From Salarchaeum japonicum_A (GTDB lineage: Archaea > Halobacteriota > Halobacteria > Halobacteriales > Halobacteriaceae), in NCBI RefSeq assembly GCF_049705945.1, contig NZ_JBNAMV010000004.1, positions 1-64,000 on the forward strand: DNA of 64,000 bases. Direction: 5' to 3'. Both the position numbers and the translations under genes were made by a program. The notes beneath the pieces are model-generated. The model worked only from the letters and a program-made list of their open reading frames with translations. It was not told the origin of the DNA and made no database searches. Positions 25,015 to 32,818 of this stretch are shown one piece after another. Numbering within the stretch: the first letter of the stretch is position 1; every line of letters starts with the position of its first letter.

Positions 25015-25191
25015 GGGGCTGTGGCCAAGCCAGGGATGGCGACTGACTCCAGAGGCCACGCGCCCGGGACGAAATTCCAGACTGGTATACCGAGCGACCG
25101 ACTGATCATCGGCTCGCGACGACGACCCTCTGGAGTTCCGAGGCGCACCGGAGATATCAGTCGATCGGGGGTTCAAATCCCTCCGGCCCCA
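25015..25191 (+). tRNA. tRNA-Trp (anticodon CCA) with a 103-nt intron
   Basis: Exon 1 is 25015-25052 and exon 2 is 25156-25191. The acceptor GGGGCTG pairs with CGGCCCC (one G-U pair); joining the exons gives anticodon stem ACTGA/TCAGT around loop CTCCAGA with anticodon CCA at 25049-25051. The intron sits after position 37, the site and length (103 nt) known for Haloferax tRNA-Trp. It would be removed at a bulge-helix-bulge by the splicing endonuclease. Confidence 0.95.
25053..25155 (+). ncRNA. tRNA-Trp intron acting as box C/D-type 2'-O-methylation guide
   Basis: In Haloferax this intron guides methylation of C34 and U39 of its own tRNA. The sequence supports the same here: TCTGGAGT (25129-25136) is complementary to ACTCCAGA (25046-25053), and the fifth base upstream of the D-box-like CCGA (25138-25141) pairs with C34. 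CGACTGAT (25099-25106) is complementary to ATCAGTCG (25156-25163), which spans U39. Box sequences are degenerate. Confidence 0.8.
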
Positions 25192-25334
25192 TACCATATA
25201 TTAAAATTTCGGAGAGTGTTGCCTCTACTAACCAGAGGTAAACCCTCCGCGCAGTTCACCCAGGAACCAACACCACTCCAGCTACGCAGTCCTGTGACCG
25301 ACAACACGCTCGCCCCCAACGGAGGTGCGTGTTG

Positions 25335-26063
25335 ATGGGAGCGAGTTCACGCGCGCCCGAAGAGCTCAGTCGTGAGGAACTCGAACAGGAAGTCTCCCGG
25401 TTGCGCAAGCTAGAATCCCGTGTCGATAGACTTGAATCCCTCATCGGGACGCTCGGAGACACACCTGCAGATGACGCAGCGCTCACGGACGTGACGCTCG
25501 CCGGTTCTGCAGCTGGCGTGTTGATCGACAGGAACCGCCAGCGAACCGAGGAACTACAAACAGTCGCCCACGACGATGACGATCGCGCTCAACTTGGCGG
25601 TGCCCGTGACGAGATGCTCCCGATTCACCGAATGTACGGCGACCTTCGTACGGGAGCAGATCGCTCGTTAAGCGCAACGCAAAAACGCGCGGCCCGATTG
25701 TACGGTGAATTCGTTGATCGTGTCGTCAGCAATGAAGCGACCAGAGTGGATGCGTCAGGTCAGATGTACTCACTGAGCTCAGGCGCAGCCAAGGAGATCC
25801 TCTTGGGGAAGTTCGATGCAGAGGATGAGAACCTGTTGAGTGGCGTGAAAGAAGCGAGCCGGTCGCAGGTCGTGTCCCGGGCGATGCGTGACGCTGCACG
25901 GCTGTCTAAGTTCGAGAACTGTGAGTGTGAGGACATCGACGGCTGCAGTCACGCGACGGTCCGTTTCCGTTCTGGGCGTCCGAACGCCCTCGCAGCGCCC
26001 AAGGAGACGTTCCGGGATGCGATGGAAGAAGTGTACAACGATGTCACCGAGGGGAATCAATGA
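25335..26063 (+). CDS. Island protein with N-terminal coiled coil, unknown function
   Basis: A 242-aa acidic protein. Residues about 8-40 (PEELSREELEQEVSRLRKLE) form a coiled coil; the rest is alpha-helical, with a Cys/His cluster CECEDIDGCSH near residue 200 that may bind metal. I do not recognise it; a plasmid or provirus regulator is plausible. Unusually for this genome it has a strong Shine-Dalgarno GGAGGTG (25321-25327), and its ATG overlaps the stop of a 13-codon ORF starting GTG at 25294 (TGATG). GTG 25329 is an alternative start. Confidence 0.72.
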   Translation: MGASSRAPEELSREELEQEVSRLRKLESRVDRLESLIGTLGDTPADDAALTDVTLAGSAAGVLIDRNRQRTEELQTVAHDDDDRAQLGGARDEMLPIHRMYGDLRTGADRSLSATQKRAARLYGEFVDRVVSNEATRVDASGQMYSLSSGAAKEILLGKFDAEDENLLSGVKEASRSQVVSRAMRDAARLSKFENCECEDIDGCSHATVRFRSGRPNALAAPKETFRDAMEEVYNDVTEGNQ

Positions 26064-26155
26064 TGGAGGTTCTATCCAACATCGTTGTTGGCGGGGCGAT
26101 ACATACTGCGTTAGGTAGAGTGGAGGCCACTACCGGAGGTGCGTCCCCAGGATAG
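26063..26155 (+). CDS. Possible 30-aa coupled microprotein
   Basis: Reads MEVLSNIVVGGAIHTALG and ends TTGGASPG. Its ATG overlaps the preceding stop (TGATG at 26061-26065), the same arrangement seen at the start of the preceding gene. No similarity recognised; it may also be chance. The second GGAGGTGCGT string of the region lies inside it (26135-26144). Confidence 0.3.
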   Translation: MEVLSNIVVGGAIHTALGRVEATTGGASPG

Positions 26156-26454
26156 GAGCGGCAGTTAATTTCGGAGGGGCGGGGATAGTAAATAACACTC
26201 GATTAGAATAGGGTCTACCTTCTTCAATTCGCTTCATTCGCTAGTAGGCGGTGTGTTGGGCCCGTTACTGAGGAGTCGCTACCTAACAAGACACCCCACC
26301 CCTTCCTAACAACAATGTTGGAAAGCTCACGTCACCGATTGAAATCTCCACAAAGTCATACACCGGCGTCGGCTATGGGGGGCTCCCGTCCCTGTTAGCA
26401 TCTCCCGGTCGGGTGGTACAGTACGACACTCCGAGTTAACGAGCGAGGCACTCA

Positions 26455-26473
26455 GTGGTAAACGATTTACCAC
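26455..26473. promoter_or_regulatory. Palindromic operator candidate upstream of truncated antitoxin
   Basis: GTGGTAAA-CGA-TTTACCAC is a perfect inverted repeat with 8-bp arms, ending 20 bases before the antitoxin remnant's ATG. Toxin-antitoxin operons are commonly autoregulated through such sites. Confidence 0.55.
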
Positions 26474-26493
26474 ATCGGTCAAATGGATAACCC

Positions 26494-26559
26494 ATGCCGA
26501 GTATCAAGGTCCACGACTGGACCAAGGACCAACTTGATGACCCCCCTCTCCGTCGATAG
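26494..26559 (+). pseudogene. Truncated antitoxin-like gene (21 codons left)
   Basis: MPSIKVHDWTKDQLDD matches the conserved N-terminus of haloarchaeal VapB-like antitoxins of the IKVHDWTKD(R)LD type, normally about 60-80 residues. The reading frame then breaks into PPLRR and a stop, so the rest of the gene and its toxin are gone. It marks a deletion or rearrangement within the island. Family assignment is from memory of the motif. From 26156 to 26454 I see nothing coding. Confidence 0.55.
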
Positions 26560-26593
26560 CGAAGTTTATTCTCTCGCCGCTCAGTAGCCGCGA

Positions 26594-27730
26594 TCAATTG
26601 TTCGACTTCCAGTCCTCGTATGCGTCTTGCTCCATAACCACAATAGTGCCCGTATGCTTGCTGTGGCCGACCCCACAGTACTCTGTACACTCGAAGGAAA
26701 CCTCTCCGGTCTCTGATGGGGTGAATCGTGTAATGTTGGTTTCGTTCGGTTTCGCGTCTACTGTTGTGTCGAATTCAGGAATCGTCAGTGCGTGAGGGAC
26801 ATCCGACGAGGTCGCCCGGAGCACAATTGGTTGCCCAACTGGAACCACCAAGCGATCCATTGCTTGAATCCCACTTTCCGGGTAGGTGAACTGCCAGTAC
26901 CACTGAAGCGCTTCAACGTCAACAACCAGATCCGACTCTTGGATTGTTATCTCCTCCGAGCCATTTGCCGGTTCTTCAGTTGTCGCTTGCGGAACGTTGT
27001 CAATCCAGTCCGGTGAACCGACGGTTGTCTCTCCGAGCGCAATGAACTCGTATGTTTTAGTCGTGTTCCCAACAGTGAACTCGGCAGATCGAATCACGCC
27101 GTTGGCATCAACGAGGAGGACTGCTTTGGCGTCCGTGTCGAGAGTTGTACTACTGGAAACCAACTTGACGACCGTGTCCTCGTTGAATCTTGTCGTGCCC
27201 TCAGCGGTGTACTCAAATGACTCCACAGAATTACTGAAGTCAAGGTTGAAATCGTCATTCTGGTAGGTTGCGATCACTTCGAATTGCTGGTCAACCGACA
27301 ACCCGGACTGTGTCTGATACTCGGTTTCCTCCCCCGTAATCTGGATGACGGACTCGCTAGCCGTGAGATACGCTTCACGGTCGGGGCGACTGGACGCCTC
27401 CAATACACCGAATATACGCTGTTGACTAGAATTCAACTGGAATGTGAGGTCTGCACTATCCGCCCCGGTTACCTGAATGTCTACAGTATACGATCCCGCC
27501 GTGCTAAGCGTCTCCACATGGGCATCAAGCAGCGCGGCCGTATCTAGCGCTTCACCATCCCATCCAGGCACCGCCTGACTCCCAATCCTCTGGGACGTAG
27601 TCTTTGCGTCCGTCTGTGTCCCTGCCCCGATACTTGTCGAAGATGTCGTCTCTGAGTCTGTCTGCCCTACACAGCCTGCCAGTCCAACTACAGGGAGCAG
27701 ACACCCTCCAACAAAACGCCGTCGTTTCAT
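26594..27730 (-). CDS. Lipoprotein fusing a LolA/LppX-like domain to a cytochrome oxidase subunit II-type CuA domain
   Basis: A 378-aa exported protein. The N-terminus MKRRRFVGGCLLPVVGLAGC gives a Tat-like signal and lipobox (LAGC, Cys at 20). A Ser/Thr linker follows, then a domain (about 60-240) resembling haloarchaeal LolA-like lipoproteins (GSYTVDIQVTG). The C-terminal 120 residues are a cupredoxin of the CoxII type: LQWYWQFTYPESG, DVPHALTIPEF and CTEYCGVGHSKH. The CuA pattern Cx3Cx3Hx2M has His where Met should be. There is no transmembrane hairpin as in true CoxII. It may be a membrane-surface electron carrier. Confidence 0.8.
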   Translation of the reverse strand: MKRRRFVGGCLLPVVGLAGCVGQTDSETTSSTSIGAGTQTDAKTTSQRIGSQAVPGWDGEALDTAALLDAHVETLSTAGSYTVDIQVTGADSADLTFQLNSSQQRIFGVLEASSRPDREAYLTASESVIQITGEETEYQTQSGLSVDQQFEVIATYQNDDFNLDFSNSVESFEYTAEGTTRFNEDTVVKLVSSSTTLDTDAKAVLLVDANGVIRSAEFTVGNTTKTYEFIALGETTVGSPDWIDNVPQATTEEPANGSEEITIQESDLVVDVEALQWYWQFTYPESGIQAMDRLVVPVGQPIVLRATSSDVPHALTIPEFDTTVDAKPNETNITRFTPSETGEVSFECTEYCGVGHSKHTGTIVVMEQDAYEDWKSNN

Positions 27731-27776
27731 ACCAGATTATCGAACAACTGTCAGCAAAAAAGTTAGGGAGATGACT

Positions 27777-27884
27777 CTATCCGGCGGGACAACCAGCACA
27801 ACCAACCGAGATCGTCGAGCCACCGCATCGATTACAGAAACTTCCACACCCGCAGGTAACGTAAGATGAGCCAACACAACAAAT
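27777..27884 (-). pseudogene. Zinc-ribbon gene remnant without start
   Basis: Between two stops the reverse strand reads ICCVGSSYVTCGCGSFCNRC and ends GCAGCPAG: eight cysteines in 35 codons but no usable start codon. It looks like the C-terminus of a zinc-binding protein whose 5' part is lost. The rest of 27731-28020 holds the lipoprotein promoter and nothing else I can identify. Confidence 0.35.
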
Positions 27885-28020
27885 CTAGCAGTAGTTGCCA
27901 ATACGGTTTCTTTATTCAGTGGTGTGAAACCCCTGTCCAGTACAGTTGCGAACCGAGCGAACTCCCCTGTAGTTCGGAAAGGTAGAACCAGCCAAAGCTA
28001 CTTCTGATATTACAGATATT

Positions 28021-29190
28021 GTGGTGCTAGTGGATGAAACAGATTACCAAGCGCAACTAGAGGGGCTTCGGGGGAAGCTCAACAACATCGAAAGACCCCC
28101 GGAAACAACGTTAGAAATCTTGGGCCAATCAAGGGTCGAACAACGCTGGGAAGAACTACTCGTCTATTTCCTTGACTCCACCAACCCGCATAGGTTCGAC
28201 ACAGACGTGCTCCGAGCCTTCCTGAGAGCCGTCCACTCCCACGGCGACACCTCCATGTCCGGGCCCCTACGGAGCTTGGAAACTGTCGAGGTTTCATCGC
28301 AGGTGTCTACCGACGACGGTATTTTCGATATCCTTCTTCGACAACCAGACGAATGGTTCGTCTGTATTGAGCTGAAGGTTGACTCGCCGGAGACCAACGC
28401 ACAAACGGAGCGATACGCCGACGCGACGAGACTCGGTGATATCGACACCCGCCAATATAGCGGGACTGACGAGTACGTCTATATCGCTCCTAAAGACGCC
28501 CCTGACTCAGTCTCGGAGGACTTTGTTGATATCTCTTGGGAGCAGATAGTCGCGGAGCTTGAGACCGTATTGACCGACGGGTTCGGAAAATACCCCACGA
28601 AGAGCAGCGCACAGCTGGCGGATTTCATCGATACGATTCAACTCGAACTGAACATGGGCGACATCAACCAGATTTCTGACGAGACTGTACTGTACACCGA
28701 ATACGCCGAGACCATCAATCGAGTGCGAGACGCATTCGAACGTGACAAAGAGCGACTCTACAATTCGCTTGAGGAGACGTTCTTCGCGGAGTTCGGCCAT
28801 GAGGGATGGGTTTCGAACACCCGGCCGAATACGTATATTCAACTTTACAAGCCGGAGTGGCGAGATGTCGGGTCCGGAACCAACATCGAATACGAGCCAC
28901 ACCTCTCGCTGAATCAGAAACAGCCGACAATCAGACTCCGGCTGGACATCGAGCATACGGGCAAAGCGGAACTCCGGGAGAAGCTGTCTTCGAGAGTGAG
29001 TCAGGAGACATTCGAGGACGCGGGCTGGGAGTACGTCAACGGTGCCTACGCACTCGTTGCGAAGTCACTCCCCCTTGATATCGAGAACCCACAGGCGTCG
29101 ATTCAAGCGGCGACTGAGGAGATCCAACAGCTCCACAGTCTGGTTGGTGAGCCTATTGAGGAAATCGTGAACGAATATACAGACTCGTAA
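28021..29190 (+). CDS. PD-(D/E)XK nuclease superfamily protein
   Basis: A 389-aa soluble protein. The nuclease core is seen near residues 96-122: an acidic Asp in DGIFDILLRQPD followed by the E-x-K motif CIELKVDSPE, then a Gln/Tyr helix (NAQTERYAD). This fits the PDDEXK_4-like family. Members occur near defence and mobile genes, but an antiviral role here is only suggestive. The C-terminal half (about 230-389) is less conserved and may bind DNA or a partner. The start is one of three close GTG codons (28021, 28024, 28030). Confidence 0.8.
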   Translation: MVLVDETDYQAQLEGLRGKLNNIERPPETTLEILGQSRVEQRWEELLVYFLDSTNPHRFDTDVLRAFLRAVHSHGDTSMSGPLRSLETVEVSSQVSTDDGIFDILLRQPDEWFVCIELKVDSPETNAQTERYADATRLGDIDTRQYSGTDEYVYIAPKDAPDSVSEDFVDISWEQIVAELETVLTDGFGKYPTKSSAQLADFIDTIQLELNMGDINQISDETVLYTEYAETINRVRDAFERDKERLYNSLEETFFAEFGHEGWVSNTRPNTYIQLYKPEWRDVGSGTNIEYEPHLSLNQKQPTIRLRLDIEHTGKAELREKLSSRVSQETFEDAGWEYVNGAYALVAKSLPLDIENPQASIQAATEEIQQLHSLVGEPIEEIVNEYTDS

Positions 29191-29218
29191 CCCTGACCAG
29201 GGAGTGGTTGTGGCTCCA

Positions 29219-29674
29219 TTAGACTCCTCTAAAGATGCTAAAACTGGGTGAGAGATACAAGTACTCATATGCCGAATCAACACCGTGTCCAGTGAGTTCG
29301 GCGATGACGAGTCCGGTCAAGCGAAGTTCATCCGGATCCGCTGGTGACTCACCGAGCTGCGTCGTTACCTCGCTCATTGCGGTCACAAACTCCCGTGGAT
29401 TCCACGTCTGTTCACCACCCGGCGCACGCTCCGCTGGGTTATCAAAATACACCGTTGTTTCCGGTACGTATGGAACCGACTGCGGCTCTCGAACCTCAAC
29501 CGGATACTCCGGTGGATGTACGTCTTCGTACGGATCGTCATCAGCAATTGATCGCTGTAACTCGACTGTGGCCGTCACTGGGAACACACACTGCGGGAGT
29601 TCATCAACGACAGTCACCGGATCGTGCTCGGTTACTACGACTGCGCGATCAGTCGTCGAATCTTGAACCATCAT
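29219..29674 (-). CDS. Hypothetical island protein
   Basis: A 151-aa acidic protein, not recognised. It begins MMVQDSTTDRAVVVTEHDPV; residue patterns (DPYEDVHPPEYPVEVREP) are Pro-rich and the end (ADPDELRLTGLVIAELTG) helical. No membrane segment or metal motif. It converges on the nuclease-like gene with 28 bases between them. TTTATATAAC on the reverse strand (about 29711-29720) is a good TATA. Either of two adjacent ATGs could start it. Confidence 0.6.
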   Translation of the reverse strand: MMVQDSTTDRAVVVTEHDPVTVVDELPQCVFPVTATVELQRSIADDDPYEDVHPPEYPVEVREPQSVPYVPETTVYFDNPAERAPGGEQTWNPREFVTAMSEVTTQLGESPADPDELRLTGLVIAELTGHGVDSAYEYLYLSPSFSIFRGV

Positions 29675-30102
29675 CCGGCTGAAAGGAGTGTTCCCACTTG
29701 GTTTTGAGGAGTTATATAAAAACCAACAAAATGAGGATTCCGAGGTACCACCGCTGTCTCTCGCTACGATACCCGGGGTGAATGAGGATTAACCGGCTAC
29801 AGGGTGTTTGAACTTCCTTGGATATCCAACGAGACGTACTGTTTGAGAGTCAGTTGTTCCGATCTACGTTATCCGTGTGCTCAACATCCGCCAAAACTAT
29901 CGAACGCTGCAGTGGGTTGTTCTGTAGGCCGGCGTCTCGTTTGAGTCACTGCCGTGCCCCTATCGTGATAGCCACCACACTACACGATGGGGCGGCAGTT
30001 GGGGAACACAGAGACACTCTCTGTCGCCGTGTGGAACGGTCCACGGCAACTAACTATGGTGAGGGAAGTCACATAAAAAGTCGTATATCACTTCCTAAGG
30101 TT
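29675..30102. other. Non-coding stretch in the island
   Basis: About 430 bases with no convincing gene. A long frame opens from 29818 but its codon use and basic, Cys-rich translation look like chance or decayed sequence. The left edge holds the promoter of the reverse-strand hypothetical gene and the right edge that of the small membrane protein. Confidence 0.5.
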
Positions 30103-30306
30103 ATGCGCAAGATCTCACAGGCCCAATCATCAACGAGATATCCCCTGTCCACCTGTGTTCTGCTAACACTCTCAGTAATATACTACACGGTCGGTTCTGT
30201 GAACGCCTATCGTTCGGCTTTTTCTCCGTTGAAACAGCCGTTAGGTAGCTACTGGCTATTTTCCGAATTCACGGCTTCGAATACTGAATCAGGACTGATT
30301 AAATGA
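30103..30306 (+). CDS. Possible 67-aa single-pass membrane protein
   Basis: MRKISQAQSSTRYPLSTC is followed by one hydrophobic helix, VLLTLSVIYYTVGSV. CATAAAAAG at 30072-30080 is centred 27 bases upstream of the ATG, fitting a leaderless promoter. No homologue recognised and the composition is not acidic, so it may be an island orphan or chance. Confidence 0.4.
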   Translation: MRKISQAQSSTRYPLSTCVLLTLSVIYYTVGSVNAYRSAFSPLKQPLGSYWLFSEFTASNTESGLIK

Positions 30307-30393
30307 ACCGTACTACCAACGCCTGATACGGGAGAAGCAGTTAGGAATCCTCTGTGGCAAGCACTTATCTTGCTCTCGCTCATTCGTAGACGT

Positions 30394-30672
30394 ATGAGTG
30401 CCGACGCCGGGAAGAGTGGCGGGGAAAAACCCACACCACCGCGGGAGATCACCCTCACGTACGAAGAGGACAGTGAGATGTGGGTGGCCCGCGACGAAGA
30501 TACAGGTGTGGCTTCCCAGGGTGACACGCGGGAAGCCGCGCTGGAGAACCTCGACGAAGCGGTGGCCGGGTACCACGGTGCTGGGCGGTCACCGACCGAA
30601 CAGGAGCTTCGAGAACTCGGGATCGACCCGAAAGAGAACGAATCCGGGGAACTCCCCGACGTTCTCCAGTAA
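30394..30672 (+). CDS. hicB: HicB-family antitoxin
   Basis: A 92-aa antitoxin with the HicB partial RNase H-like fold: ITLTYEEDSEMWVARDEDTG followed by GVASQGDTREAALENLDEAV. The C-terminal part (LRELGIDPKENESG) is usual in haloarchaeal HicB. The ATG at 30394 follows GCACTTATCTTG (30361-30372), a TATA at leaderless distance; an upstream in-frame ATG (30370) lies inside that promoter. It is encoded 11 bases before HicA, the reverse of the classic hicA-hicB order but common in archaea. Confidence 0.88.
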   Translation: MSADAGKSGGEKPTPPREITLTYEEDSEMWVARDEDTGVASQGDTREAALENLDEAVAGYHGAGRSPTEQELRELGIDPKENESGELPDVLQ

Positions 30673-30683
30673 CGCCATCTCGA

Positions 30684-30938
30684 ATGGTCACGCGCGACTT
30701 CTCCGGGAAAGAAATCGTGAACGTTCTCGTGAACACTGGGAATTACTCACTGGCCCGATTCAACGGTGATCACGCTATCCTGACGTGGAATCCCCCGGAG
30801 AGCCATGATACGGAACCGCGAACGGTCGTCGTTCCACAGCATGACCATGTGGCTATCGGGACGCTCCACGATGTTGCCGACCAAGCTGGCGCGAATGACT
30901 TTGACGCATTCTGTGAATGGATTGCGCGGAACCGGTAG
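30684..30938 (+). CDS. hicA: HicA-family mRNA interferase toxin
   Basis: An 84-aa double-stranded-RNA-binding-fold toxin that cleaves mRNA during translation when free of HicB. The family pattern is seen: FSGKEIVNVLVNTGNY, the active-site His in NGDHAILTW, and VVVPQHDHVAIGTLHDV. The length and the key His suggest it is functional. It is paired with the antitoxin upstream and probably stabilises the island. Confidence 0.88.
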   Translation: MVTRDFSGKEIVNVLVNTGNYSLARFNGDHAILTWNPPESHDTEPRTVVVPQHDHVAIGTLHDVADQAGANDFDAFCEWIARNR

Positions 30939-31257
30939 CAAGAGTTGGTAGCTCGGTATCTCTCCAGATTCGCCGGAAAAACTACTGTTCGATGGAGGAA
31001 CTGTATTGACCGCAACGGGGCTAGGTCTTGTCACCTACTGAGGATTTCAACAGAGATACACGGTCCAAAACGCCCGTGGCGGGCGCACGCGGTAGAGTAG
31101 CCTGTTTCGAAAAAGACTCTCAAAACCGTCGGCTCGGGCTTAACCGAACACAAATAGTGTCCTAAGTTAACTTCCCCCACACACTTATGGGTGCTACTAG
31201 TGAATTTCTAAACACGTGGCGTTAACGAGACTCCACGCAGCAACCCTAAGGGACTGA
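30939..31257. other. Non-coding stretch between hicA and hydrolase
   Basis: About 320 bases without a supported gene. CACACTTATGGG (31182-31193) is TATA-like, and a 12-codon ORF (MGATSEFLNTWR, from 31190) follows, perhaps another truncated gene. GCCCGTGGCGGGC (31070-31082) is a small hairpin. Confidence 0.45.
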
Positions 31258-32625
31258 ATGATGCCAGAATACGAGCTAGCCAGTGACCAATGGTGGGACG
31301 AGTACCAGGACGTAGTGAACGACGATCCGGAGATGACTCTCCATGGACGGGATGCATTCAATGAGAACTTTGTAATCGGCATCGGAGACGATCAGACCCT
31401 CATCGAGATGGTGAACGGAGAAATCACTGATATTCGAACCCCTGGACTAAACGACTCGTGGTCGTTCGGCGTGATCGGAGAACCCGGTGCGTGGGAGGAG
31501 TTCGTTGCCGAAGTTCCATCTGCGCACCACAACGAGGTGTTTGCATCGTTCTACCGAACGGCCGTTAAGCGAGAAGATGGGTATTTCGACCTCATCGGGG
31601 ATCACAAGAAAATATTCCAGAATTTTCGCGCCTTTCAGAGAGCGATTGAGCTGATGCGGACCGTCCAAACCGGAGCCGACCCTCGAACAGCTGGAACTAC
31701 ACGCCCTCACGAATCGGGGGACCAAATCGAAGGCCGATACGTTACTGTCGAATTAGACGGAGTTAACCACCGGATTTACTACGAGGCTGCTGGGCCGAAG
31801 GATGGTATTCCATTGCTGTGCCAACACACCGCTGGCTGCAACAACCAGCAGTGGCGTCACATCCTTAATGACGACGAGATTACCGAGAATTTCCGAGTTA
31901 TCGCCTACGACCTCCCACGACACGGCAAATCCATTCCCCCGTCGAGCGAATCATGGTGGGCAGACCAATACGACCTCACTGCCGAGCGATTCACAGACAC
32001 CATCGTCTCCATCGCAGACGCGCTCGAACTCGACAACCCCATCTTCATCGGATCCAGCATGGGTGGCACGATAACACTCGAACTCGGTGACTGGTACCCT
32101 GACCGTTTCCGGGCTCTCATCGGACTCGAAGCAGGGTTGTTTACTCCCGGATTCTACATCCAGTGGCTCGACCATCCACATGTCAACGCCAACGACGTCA
32201 TCTCCTACACCACCTGGGGGCTGATGGCCCCACAGAGCCCAGAGTGGGCACGACGTGAGACCCTTTACCTCTACGAGCAAGGCGCGAATGGGGTGCTCAA
32301 AGGCGATCTCTACTACTACTCCATGGAACACGACTATCGAGAGACTGCAAGCGATATTGATGCGACACAGGTTCCGATGTACCTGATGAACGGGGAGTAC
32401 GATTATCTCACGAACCCTGATGCCGCACGCGAAGCCGCCGACGCGATTGGGGAAGGTGCATCCGCCCACGAAATGAAAGCCACCGGTCACTTCCCGATGG
32501 CTGAACGCCCCCGTCTCTTCCCCGAGTACCTCAAAGAGGTTCTCAACGATATTCGCGGCAAACGAGATGAACCAGTCCCAGCTGTACTTGAACCAGCGGA
32601 CTACGGTATCGAAGCCAACAGGTAG
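31258..32625 (+). CDS. Alpha/beta-fold hydrolase with extra N-terminal domain
   Basis: A 455-aa hydrolase. The catalytic triad is visible: nucleophile elbow GSSMGG (about residue 264), Asp in NGEYDYLTNPD (about 380) and His in ATGHFPM (about 407). The oxyanion region is CQHTAGCNNQQW. The first ~140 residues (ASDQWWDEYQDVVNDDPE) form a separate domain that looks like an SCP2-type small-molecule-binding fold, a tentative reading. The substrate may be a lactone or ester. Start at one of two adjacent ATGs. Codon use is less GC-biased than in core genes. Confidence 0.82.
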   Translation: MMPEYELASDQWWDEYQDVVNDDPEMTLHGRDAFNENFVIGIGDDQTLIEMVNGEITDIRTPGLNDSWSFGVIGEPGAWEEFVAEVPSAHHNEVFASFYRTAVKREDGYFDLIGDHKKIFQNFRAFQRAIELMRTVQTGADPRTAGTTRPHESGDQIEGRYVTVELDGVNHRIYYEAAGPKDGIPLLCQHTAGCNNQQWRHILNDDEITENFRVIAYDLPRHGKSIPPSSESWWADQYDLTAERFTDTIVSIADALELDNPIFIGSSMGGTITLELGDWYPDRFRALIGLEAGLFTPGFYIQWLDHPHVNANDVISYTTWGLMAPQSPEWARRETLYLYEQGANGVLKGDLYYYSMEHDYRETASDIDATQVPMYLMNGEYDYLTNPDAAREAADAIGEGASAHEMKATGHFPMAERPRLFPEYLKEVLNDIRGKRDEPVPAVLEPADYGIEANR

Positions 32626-32660
32626 CGGAGAGCAGGAACTTCGGAACCAGGTTCCATCAG

Positions 32661-32795
32661 CATCCGTGTTCGGTTACGCGGAGAAACCCAGTGATGGTGC
32701 TCTGGTGACGAAGCTATCGTTGTATACCGGGTGGAGAGAGAATGCGCTAACCACCCTCTTCAAGAGCCAAGCCGATGCGTAACCGAACACGGATG
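32661..32795. repeat. 19-bp perfect inverted repeat flanking 97 bases
   Basis: CATCCGTGTTCGGTTACGC at 32661-32679 is repeated as its exact reverse complement at 32777-32795, enclosing 97 bases with no gene. It lies just upstream of the integrase gene. It could be a miniature transposon with 19-bp termini, a large stem-loop, or recombination arms. No target-site duplication was seen. Confidence 0.8.
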
Positions 32796-32818
32796 GGTTA
32801 TGCCCATCGGAGCCCTCT

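Noticed and set aside
29818..30306. 162-codon frame starting at 29818
   Set aside because: Needs a TTG start, is basic and Cys-rich unlike native proteins here; only the last 67 codons from ATG 30103 have promoter support.
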